Assembly (NCBI RefSeq): GCF_014839805.1
Contig: NC_051115.1
Span: 2,416,600-2,480,599 of the forward strand
Reading direction: 5' to 3'
Source of the DNA: Manduca sexta
Taxonomy: Eukaryota; Arthropoda; Insecta; Lepidoptera; Sphingidae
Length of the DNA: 64,000 nt
Part shown: positions 13,501 through 25,500 of the stretch, piece after piece
Numbering within the stretch: position 1 is the stretch's first letter
Layout of the letters: the number at the start of each line of letters is the position of its first letter
Notes under the pieces: generated by a model
Told to the model about the DNA's origin: nothing
Seen by the model: only the letters and a program-made list of their open reading frames with translations
Databases searched by the model: none
Position numbers and translations under genes: made by a program

Positions 13501-16500
13501 AGAGAGAGAGAATAGAGTTGCAATTCATATAAAGTGTAAAAAATGTGAAACACTTTTTACGTTTAATTTGTTAGTCTATGGCATATATTTTTGGCATCAT
13601 TAGCTGTATGTAGATCATTTTATTTTGTTGCTTGAATGACGAGTCGAGCTTGCCGTTCCCCTGATGGTAAGCGATACGATCCATTAACAGTAGAAACACC
13701 GTCCAACACCTTGATTTCTCGCCAGTCGACATAATTATGCTGGCCTATTTGAACGGGATGTACAGGGTGATCCCCGAACGCGACAAACTTTCATGGTCCA
13801 ATATAAAGGATTTTTAACACCTGTATGGTGTACACTGAATTTAATTTGAACTTCCAGTATCAATTCACAACATATCTTAATTTATAGAGAAACCCGAACA
13901 GCCTCAGAAGCCGATATGGAAGCGAGGTTTGACGGAGCTGTCCCTCCTCACGAGACTGCGCGGGATCGGCAACGGGAAGAGGTCTGAGAGTCCGCAGAGG
14001 CAAGAGAACGAGGCTAATGATAGGTATGATGAAATACTAATACCTGGCAAACTATTTGATGTATAGCGGCGTACATAGGTAGATGATTACGTTCCTCTAT
14101 GGAAGGGAAAGATTTCCAGTCAGGCAGATGCTTGTGACCGGCCGCAGCGTCTCCGACGGTTCCTATTCGGTGGTGGTATATATGCTGAGTCACGCAAATT
14201 CTGCTATCGCAAGTTAGAATCGTCTGTCGCCATCTAGCGGGATTGCTGTGCGTTATAACAAGAATTATGTCAATGCATCGCATGCAATTTCGGTGATGTT
14301 GACGAGATGGCGGTGTATGCACTAATTGTACCGCCACAAAGTCAGCTTGCTGTAAAATGGTTCATTGGAGTCGACTTCTGCAAGTTGCTTACTAATCTGC
14401 TTCGTTTATTTTGTTACAGGAATACATCTTCTCCTGCGAAGGTAGTGCATCGTTCGCGGACGGACGCGCGAGTGGACAGCAGTCGAAGACGCAGCAGCTC
14501 GCTTAGTAACGGTATAATATGGTATTATTTTAATGAATGAAACCCTCCTAGCCAAATTTCATTGGCAGCCAATCTCAATGGAGATCAGCCAAGAGACATT
14601 ATAGTGTGCAATACAGAAGCACTCCGGTGAGACAATCCAACATGACCGGAGAGATATCCAGGGTAACGCACTGCAAACTCCTTGACTGGGCTGCAACTGA
14701 GTAATTTTTAAAATGGAAAAACCCAGTTATAATTATATTTGGCTCGAGTCTAGATTCTAACCAAGGACCTCAGCCTAGTAGTAGCACGCATTACGATAAT
14801 ACCGAGGCAGTCAATTTATTTTTGTTTATTTTATTATAAGTTTATCGGCTCCCCCCTGTACTTGTTACAAATCTAAAACCTATACAGAAGATAACGGCGA
14901 ATAATAAAAATGGCGACATTCAATCCTGAGTTGAGTAGAACACATGTTGTCAACTCTTAATTGTAATAATTAATTTGTTTGCATGTATCATTTTTGTTCT
15001 TATATGTGCACAGCAAGGTGACCCCACTGCACCTGATTGTAAGTGGAGTGGGGTCTAATAAAATGTCGACTGACGAGAGATGATTACCCCATGAGACGAC
15101 AGTCGACACAATTATGCCTGTTGGAACTGGCTGATCATTGTATCTTGACTTGTCAGAGCAATCATGTTCGCCTAAGTGATTAATTAATTTAATTTTCCAG
15201 AGGAGCGTCCGTGCGGCGACGTGGTGCTGCGCGGGCTGCGCGTGCGCGAGGCGCGCCGCCTCCGCGCCGAGCAGCGCCGCGGCGCCGCGCTAGTCGCGCC
15301 CGTCAGGGCCAGCGAACCGCCAGTACTCGTCGACTACGAGCGGAGAGTGTGGTACGTTGTCAAAAATGCCGTGGACATAAATAGACGGACTGGGCCCTTA
15401 TTCTGTATGATAGTGTAGACGCGTAACGCGGCCGTGTCATGTTATCTTCGAGAAATGTGCGTGGAATGGTATTCTGTAAGCCAAATTTCTATAGTCCTAA
15501 ACATGATGCGTTGTGTGACGTGCTTGTTACACACTGTTTAAATAACGTGCGGGATAGAGAATAAGGCCCCTGCGCGACAAACCGTTAGCGGATGACAACG
15601 GATCCAGGGGGATCATTCGGGTCATCATGTACCCCCTTACCCGTTCCGGCTGGATCTAGACTTCTGATTATAATTTAATGACTCATTGGTAAATTTAATA
15701 AAGTAAATATTTTGTATGATAGCTAATCCACGCGGGGACCATTCGGGTCATAATGTTACCCCCTTACCCGTTCCAGCTGGGTCAGGTGACTTCTCATAAT
15801 TATTTAATGACTGATAAATGTAATAAATATTTTGTATGACAGCAAAACCACGCGAATGAAATGCTTAATACTATATAATAATAATATTAGCCCTGTATTA
15901 TATACTGTCCCACTGTAGGGGCCTCCGCTACTGAGAGGGATTAGGCCTTAGTCCACCACGCTGTAGTGCGGGTAGACTTCACACACCCACAAAATTCGTA
16001 TAGAAAACTTCTCAGGTGTGCAGGTTTCCGCACGATGTTTTCCTTCACTGTTAAAGCAAGCGATAGTTCACAAAGAATACACACATAATTTTTTAGAAAA
16101 GTCAGAGGTGTGTGCCTTTGGGGTTTGAACCTGTGGACATTCGTTTCGGCAGTCCGTTCCACACCCAACTAGGCTATCGCCGCTGGACATCGGTCAGTCG
16201 TCAATAAATTATTTTACTGGTGGTAGGTTTCATATGTGGGAGGCCTGGGTAGGTACCACCGCAATGTCTATTTCTGTTAAGCAGTGTGTAGTTACTGTTG
16301 TGTTCCGGTTTGAACACTGTAGCCAGTGTAACTACTGGACATAAGACTTAACATCTCATGTCTCAGGAAGGCGAGCGCAGTAGAATACCAAACAATACTT
16401 TGTACTTCAAAGTGTTGGTGTTTCTACTGTTTACGGATCGCATCGCTTACCACCAGGCGAACGGCAAGCTCGTCTCGTCATTTAGAGCAATAAAAAATAT

Positions 16501-19500
16501 TTATAAAAAATTAAATACTGCCTCGGTAACATACTTGTATTACGGGACGACTTCTCGAGTACAAATCCCAGGTCGCTAAAAGTGATTGGGTTTTTCTGCT
16601 CGGTATCAGACAAGGCCGAAATTCGTGTCTGATATATTCGCCTACTATCACATCATGGGACGGAACACATATAGAGAAAATTGGGTAGCATAGTTACACC
16701 ATGGCCTATCCCTTAAATTTCTTACCCGTTCTTCTCTGGTGAGAACTGCTTTCCGAACTGTTGTTAGAGTTAATATTGACGGAATCTAAATAATGCATAA
16801 CATTTTACGGATTCAAATAAATCATTTCATTTCAATTTTAAAAACCATTAAACCATTTATTTCTCTACACACATATAAATACAAAAAAAAAAATTATAAA
16901 AGAAAAAAAATATTTAAGGTTACTAAAATATCTTTAATACCAAACGAATATTATAATAGTTTATTAATTAATGACAAATAAAAAACATGATAACCCATTA
17001 TAAAAAGAGAACATTAAAAAAGAAAACTACCCATAAACCTACTTACTTAAAATAATAAAACATTACTGGGGCCTTATTCTCTATCCCGCACGTTATTTTG
17101 ACAGTGCGTAACAAGCACGTAACACAACGCATCATGTTTAGGATTATAAAAATTTGACTTACAGAATACCATTCCACACACTTTTCTCGAAGATAACATG
17201 ACACGGCCGCGTTACGCGTTTACGCGGCAACTCAACCGCCGCAGTGGCGCCCAACGTGGGGCGCCACTGCGGCGGTTGAGGGCCTGCCCGCAGATAGATA
17301 GGAGACAATTGAAAACTCAGGGTTATTACGTGGTACGAGCTTTATTTTTACACCTCCGCGTTACACTCGGTACTGGTTGCTGTAGGTTGATTCCCTATGC
17401 TACTCGCGATAACACACCGTAAACGCGTGTTGTCAAAACAAGCTCTAAACACAAACGCGTTTCATACACGCGCCACGATGTGTAATTGATAAATAGGTAT
17501 TGTGTATGCCATACGATAGGTTGTCTATGCTTAATATTTTTTATATTACGATGTGTTAATACGTTCAGAAATCTTTCATCCCCTCGAATCGGCAAGTATC
17601 GGTTTTTTTGAAAAGGCTTTTTTTTGTTTGTATTCGTGATATTAAATGATGTAACTCGAATAAATCACTGCCAAACTTTATTTAATCCCATTTTTGTATA
17701 TACTTAAATGTAAGAAACATGAAAGGAATATAAAAATAATTTAAAGAAATTTCCGTAGATTGTGATTGTTTTCAAACGAAAAAATATAACTTCAAAATTA
17801 TTGTCAAATGTCAATGTCATTGACTTATTTACTTGATTTGTTTACTAAAGCCACATTTTAAAAATTGAATTGAATTGATATATTGAATGCTACTGAAGAT
17901 TTTACACGAATGCTGTTATATGAATAATAGTAAATGCTGTTGTGCTTATGCAGTTTATGTTAAATTAGCGCTAACAACGTATATTAATAGGAATTCTACG
18001 GACCTTCCATCATAAAATTTGTTGCAAAATCGACAAGGCATTAACTCAAATTCTTTTTTTTTTTTATTTAGTTAAATAATGTGACGAGGATGCCGTTTAC
18101 CTGATGATAAGCGATACGACCGCCCATAAACAGTTACAATGCCATCCGGAACTTTGAATTGTAAAGCATTATGTGACGTTCCACAGTAGGTTTTCAGAAT
18201 GAGACAAAGATTTTAGGTCTTATAAAGTAATTACGCTAGTTACAATTTCCTCTAAACTGGTACACATCAGTGCATGGACACAGTTTAACTTGGCTATAGA
18301 AATAGACATTGCCGTAGACACCTTATAACTATTAAGACAGACACTCACATATAACAGACTTACCAACAATAATTAAAATAAGTGTATATTGCCTATTAAA
18401 CGTTATTTTTAAAAATTTATAGCTCTATTACCTAGTAACTTCTATTTGCCGCTCAACCGGCATTAATCTTTTTGGAATAAAAAGTACTCTATTCAATCCA
18501 CAGCTCACTGTCTGAGTACCATATTTCATACACATTCATTTAGTTATTAAGGTGAAACTGATTAATTAACAAACATTCAAACTCATGTATAGAAATTTTA
18601 CTTAAGTATATTATGTTATCTAAGACTGAACAACAAATAAAAAATAAAACAAAAATAATGTGTTGTTAAAACTGAGTATATTTTATTATTATTTATTTGG
18701 AATATCTTGCATTACATTCACTATCCTGTAAAAGAAATTATTTTATTATTACATTTGATATTATCAGTTTTGTTAACATTAGTATTCAATGTAAGATGCC
18801 TTTGGTCTCCTAAAAATAAAAAAAGGAAGTGTTTGTACAAACAATTTTAGATTTAACATGATTACATACTTTTGTTTGTAATTGTGTAAAATTATTGGGA
18901 TTACCTACATGAAATTTTTGCTTTGTTTCCCCGGATCGATATTCACATTTAGAAGATTTTGATATTTAATTTAAAGCTGGCTAAGCCCTTGATTAAGACC
19001 TCTACCAATTACTTATAACAACAATAATGTATAACTAGTAAAAATTTCTTCAATAATCTTTATTGTTATCAAACTTTATAGGTACAAAACTTTCACCACA
19101 AAGAAACTACATAGTATTAATTGTAATGTACATAATTAAGAAAACATTGTTTAAAAAGATACCTTCATTAGTGTTTTATATTTGTTTGGCCTATCTATTT
19201 ACTAATAGAAATATTACATCGAAGTAATAAAAATAAACTTGATTGACCTCAATTGTTGTCAAAAGTCGGGTTGCCAGTAGTAAAGTAGCTTATTTTTCAC
19301 CGCTGAGCCCATAACACAAATTTGACTATCAAGATACAAAAACATAGGTTTGAATATTAATTCGATCATTTAGGATTTATGTTTGTTTTTGTTTCTGATA
19401 AGGTAGAATATTATATTTGAGTTTTCACGATGTAAAGAGGATACTATCGTCAATAGAAATTATACAGTCGTTGTATCTAAATAATTAATTTGTCTAAACG

Positions 19501-22500
19501 CGCATAGACGCGCTGGATTGCCGCACGTTATTTTGACAATTCGTAACATGCCCGTAAGGCGGATGTGTCACACCTCATCGTGTTCATGAAATGTCAAATT
19601 AGCATCCAGAATACTCTTACACAGTCATAACACGAAGTTAACGAAACACGCCGTGTTACAAGTTCGACATTGTCGTAGAGAATCATGCCCCTGGTGTTAT
19701 GCAACAAGAGTCACTGGCCTGGGGAACTCCGATCCAGGCGAACGGCACGTAGATGCTACACGTGGCTGGCTCCGGCGGCAGCTCGCCGGGCAGTTGGAAG
19801 GCCACGTGGGTGAGCAGGGCGTGCACGTGGTCGGGGTCAGCTCCCGCGACGTTGGTAGTGTGCACGTGGTCGGCTCCGGCGGCAGCTCGCCGGCAGTCGG
19901 TCGGGGTCAGCACACCCGACGATGGTGGTGCGCAGCTGGACGTGTTCGGGAGGCAGCTCTCCCGTCTGTCTGCTACGGCACCGTGATCCGCACCGTACAA
20001 GCAGGCACGCCGTAGAGGAAAAGGCACGCCGTGAAGAAGAAAGCACGCCGTAAAGTAGAACCTGGAATCAGAATCCACCAGGTCGGAATGCAAGCTAGGC
20101 TTACATTCCGCGCCAGCGACTCGTGACAGCTCACAAGCCCTGATGCCCAGAATACATAGTTAGCGGTTAGTAAATTGGCACACTCACCCTAGCGGGAACA
20201 ACGACGTGTGTGACAATATGTAGTGCCACGGCCAAAGATAATAGTTAAAAAAGGTGGGAGGTCGCGTTGCACGCCTATTTATGCAGGCGCCATTCGGACG
20301 TACGTCAGTGCAATGACAATTCATTGCAACGATGATGCTCATTGGTAGTTCTAATTGCGAGGGCGTTAATCATTCATATTATAACCACAGACCATTTAGA
20401 AAGACAATAGTAACGTTAACAGAGTACATATAGTATAATTGGTAACGTTACACGCTATCATACAGAATAAGGGCCCTGTTACAAGTCACCAAAAACCTAT
20501 GTATATTCCATCTTCCCTCCACCAGGGTGGCGTGGTGGGGAGCAGGCGGGGCGCGGTGGGGGGGCCGCTGTGGGGACTGTCTCGTCGCCGTGCGGGGGGT
20601 GCCTCCCGCCAACGCGAGCAAAGCAGCCGCCGCCTTCAAACACTCTAGGCATCATACGGTATGTAATCTTATTAAAACTATTATTTCTTACCCCCTTATT
20701 CATAGACGTTTTTTATCTAACGACCGAGTAAGGCTGTGATAACAAGTCTGTTTCTCAGTGCTGACGGCATGGCAGTCTTCGCAGTGCGTAGACGTAGGGC
20801 CGTTGTGATTGGCTAATATTGAGATACAACAATAATAACCAATCACAACGGCCCTATATCTATTTCTCAGTGCCGTTGGGCACTGAGAAACAGGCTTGTT
20901 ATCACAGCTTTACTCCGTCCTTAGATAAACAACGTTTATGAATAAGGGGGTTAGAGTTTTAGCAGTTTAAAGGTAGACACCGCTGTAGAGGAACAGATGG
21001 TTGCGTTCCTCTATGGTGGTACCACTGCAATGTCTATTTCTGCTAAGCAGTGTGTAGTCACTTGTGTTCCGGTTTAAAGGACACTGTAGTCAGTGTAACT
21101 ACTGGACATAATAATTAACATCTCATGCCTCAGACAAGCGCAGTGGAACACCAAACAATACTTTGTAATTCAAGGTGTTGGTGTTTCTACTGTTTATGGA
21201 TCGTATCGCTTACCATCAGGCGAACGGCAAGCTCGTCTCGTCATTCAAAGCAAAAAATCTTCATACGTCAACTAGAGCATTTTACAGATGAGATTTTGTT
21301 TTGGGGAAATGTTGATATATCAACCATACGAGTAAATTATTGTAAAGTGTCATCAGCAAAAAGATAAGTATGTGGTTTCATTTTGTAACGCAATGTCAAA
21401 ATGACCCTGTGTGTATATTATTTTTCAGGTGGACGTGTTGTTCCACAGAGTTCCACTCGGCACCATATATCTTTTGAACAAGAGAGATAAAGAGAGCATA
21501 GGTGAGTACATAACAGCAATATATTATATACTATCTCCATGAACTGACCTCTACTACTGAGGGTACTCAAACCTCTACTCTCTCCTGTCCTTATAAGCTT
21601 TAGGATCGATTGGTACTCAAAAAAAAAGATTATTGCATATCATCATCATCTCTCATTAGTCTACATTCTACTAAAACCCACTCATCATCAGGTGTAGCGT
21701 ATAAAAAATATCAATGGTTGAAATTCTAATTGACTAAAGCGACATTTAGTGTTATTTTTTTTAACTAGTTAAAAATTTTCGCAAACACATGTCGCTTGAG
21801 GCAATTACTCTTTCAACTGAATATATATTATCAGCTAAAAACCTTTGCACGCTCAGTAACGGTAGGCGATACATTCCATCTTTACATAACACCTGTAACA
21901 TATAATATATATACTTAGTCTGGCCATAAATACTGTTACACTTAATTATAAAAAAATATTACATTTGAATTTCGAATCTGTCATTTTTATACGATTGTTC
22001 ATTGTGTTTTCTCATTTTGGCGCCAATACATTGTAAAATATTTTGCGATATTAAAATGGTGTGGGGTGATAAAGAGAACCGAATCGCTGTGATAGCATTA
22101 CACAAAGTAGGTATGGAGCCAAATGCAATTTTTAAAACTCTCCATACACTTGGTATTAGTAAAATGTTTGTGTACCGGGCTATTAATAGGTACAATGAGA
22201 CCTCCTCTGTTTGTGACAGAAAAAGATCTGGCCGTCCACGTAGTGTTCGTACGAAAAAGGTGGTCAAAGCAGTAAGGGAAAGAATTCGAAGAAATCCTGT
22301 CCGAAAGCAAAAGATTTTATCTCGGGAAATGAAGATAGCACCTAGAACCATGTCGCGTATTTTAAAAGATGACTTAGGACTTGCAGCCTATAAGAGACGC
22401 ACTGGCCATTTCTTAACTGATAATTTAAAGAAGAATAGGGTGGTAAAATCGAAACAACTACTGAAGCGGTACGCAAAGGGAGGTCACAGAAAAATTTTGT

Positions 22501-25500
22501 TTACGGATGAGAAAATTTTTACAATTGAGCAACATTTTAACAAACAAAATGACCGTATTTATGCTCAAAGCTCTAAGGAAGCTTCCCAATTAGTCGACAG
22601 AGTGCAACGTGGACATTATCCGACTTCAGTGATGGTTTGGTGGGGTGTTAGCTATGAAGGAGTGACTGAGCCATATTTTTGTGAAAAAGGTATCAAAACA
22701 TCGGCACAAGTGTATCAAGATACCATTCTTGAGAAGGTAGTTAAGCCCCTTAACATCACCATGTTCAATAACCAAGTATGGTCCTTCCAGCAAGACTCGG
22801 CGCCGGGTCATAAAGCTCGGTCCACGCAGTCTTGGTTGGAATCGAACGTTTCGGACTTCATCAGAGCTGAAGACTGGCCGTCGTCTAGTCCCGATCTTAA
22901 TCCGCTGGATTATGATTTGTGGTCAGTTTTAGAGAGTACAGCTTGCTCTAAACGCCATGATAATTTGAGTCCCTAAAACAATCTATACGATTGGCAGTGA
23001 AGAATTTTCCCATGGAAAGAGTGCGTGCTTCTATTGATAACTGGCCTCATCGTTTAAAGGACTGTATTGCAGCCAATGGAGACCACTTCGAATAAGCTTT
23101 TTATATTTTTAATTGTTTTATATTTATGTATTAAACTGACACACTGTAAAAGTAATAAATGTTATTTGCAGTTAACAATTTTCTTTTTTCTTTATTACAA
23201 TATTTATGGCAAGACTAGGTATATATAATATCAGCCTTGTATTATATACTGTCCCGCTGCTGAGCACGGGCCTCCTCTACTACTGAGACGGATTAGGCAT
23301 TAGTCCACCACGCTGTAGTGCGGATTGGTAGAGTACACACACCTTCGAAATTCCTATAGAGAACTTCTCAGGTATGTAGCTTTCCTCACGACGTTTTCCT
23401 TCACCGTTAAAGCAAGCGATAATTCACAAAGAATACACACTTATTTTTTTTAGAAAAATCAAAGGTGTGTGCCCTTGGGATTTGAACCTGCGGACATTCG
23501 TCTCGGCAGTCCGTTCCACAACCAACTAGGCTATCGCCGCTACACCTGTAACATAACATTCAGTAAATAAATGATTTGATTTGTTTCAAGGAATAAAACT
23601 GGACAACGAGTGTAACATAACGAGCGTGGAGGAGGACTCGCCGGCGGCGCGGGTCGGCATCCCGCCGCCGGGCAAGTGGGCCGTCACGGAGGTCAACAAC
23701 AGGACCATTAACTTGCTTAAGGTGAATATTGTATTCACATATTTAATTTAATAATAACACAACTTACTATAGGGGACCGGCCTATGCTTGATTTTGTACA
23801 TTATTCTATATGTAATGGTTAATAATACGATAAAGAAGCACTCCTGCGAAAACTGCATAGATATTGTTTAAAAAATGAGCGAGTAATTCAGATTTCAAAT
23901 ATTGTAATGTGCAGAAGTGGGCGCGATGTGGGGATATCGCTTCATCTCTTTCTTTTGCACGCGTCGTAATTCCCGATGACGTCACATGTGGATATTTCGT
24001 CTCTTTTCTGTTTCTTGTTAATTACCCCTTCCACCGAAATTCAAATGCTTATAACTTGTTGATTTATTACCGGATTTCAATAATTCTTGTTATAATTTAT
24101 ATTATGTAAATATTTGATAATAGTAAAGAACAAAAATTAGTACGGTACCCTATCCACCTACACTGAAAAAATTGCTAAATATACCTACTTGTCTATAGAA
24201 TTACAAACACAATGGAACGCCACCACAGACAAGACCATACCCATTATAATATCTTCCATAGGAGTAATCCCTAAAACGCTACACACCAGCCTTCGAACAC
24301 TCGACGTACACAAAAATACATACATCCTTCTGCAAAAAGCAACAATATTAAACATTTGTATTGTTCGAAAATTTTTATCATTACCGACCCATTAAATTAA
24401 TTTCTTGCACTTTTTCATTAAATTGCACTTGGCTTCGGCCCGTGCCCTGTATACCTCCAAATAGGAGAGATAATTATATGTATATATATAATAATAATAA
24501 TAATTTATTTTCCAAAAAGTTACACAAATTATACCAATTAGCAATGATGTCCACACTAGGCTATGCCTGTATCGTGGACATCAAGATTCAACTCAATGAC
24601 TCTCTTCCTATCTTCAAAAAGAAAATATCGAACTCGCTTGTTGAAACCTAAATTTAGTTTTATATTCAGTCTTATATTTAGATAATACTGCACTAATGGA
24701 CTACCTCGGTGGCGTAGTTGTATTGCATGCCCGGTACAATAGCGCTCTGAGGTCCTGGGTTCGAATCCCGGGTTGGGCAGTGATATTTGGGTTTTTCTGC
24801 TCAGTATCAGCCCGGAGTCTGGAATTTGTGCCCGGTATGGCGATAGGCTCGCCCCCTATCACATGGGACGGAACACACTTGGCGAAAAGTGGGTGCTCTA
24901 GTTGCGCCTCTGCATACCCCTTCAGGGATAAATGCATGATGTTATGAATGTATGTATGTACTGCACTTATGGTGCAGCCAATTGTTTATTGTTATGTATT
25001 AATATGTTCATGCTGTGACAGCCTGTAATTAAAACAGCACTGCAGCAATTACTTACCGAATTGTTAAAAAAACTATGTAAGGTGTATGTTTTGTTGGCTG
25101 TTCAAATAAATAAATATACTCATTTGCGCCTCCAAGATCAGTTTGGTAGGGGGGGGGGGGGTGTCAATCTGCACCTATGCACACATAATTCATTGAGTAT
25201 TTTGTTTTTTCAAATTCAAATCGTGCAGGCTTTTGAAAATGCTTTATGATAAAAATAGCCTCTGTGGTTGGTAGTTCCCATTGTTGTAGTTTTATTCAGT
25301 GAGATATTTTTTTTTATTTATATCTGGGGAGGGGGGTCCACGTGCAGCTACTTGCACTCCCCTCCCGGCGCTCATGTGTGTCCTGTGATTTGTTATAAAT
25401 AGGCGACTGTCGTATACATGATTTTGTACATTATTTTGTTTGTAATGGTTAATAATACGAAAAGGAAGCACATCTGCGAAAACTGCATAAAAAATTGTTC

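Noticed and set aside
16793..16981. 62-codon Lys/Ile-rich open frame
   Set aside because: Composition is that of AT-rich DNA; no homology, no splice or promoter support, within intron 8.
24700..24790. tRNA-like sequence with GGTTCGAATCCC
   Set aside because: It is the head of SINE-B, repeated many times with the same non-tRNA body, and lacks a full cloverleaf; likewise the SINE-A heads.
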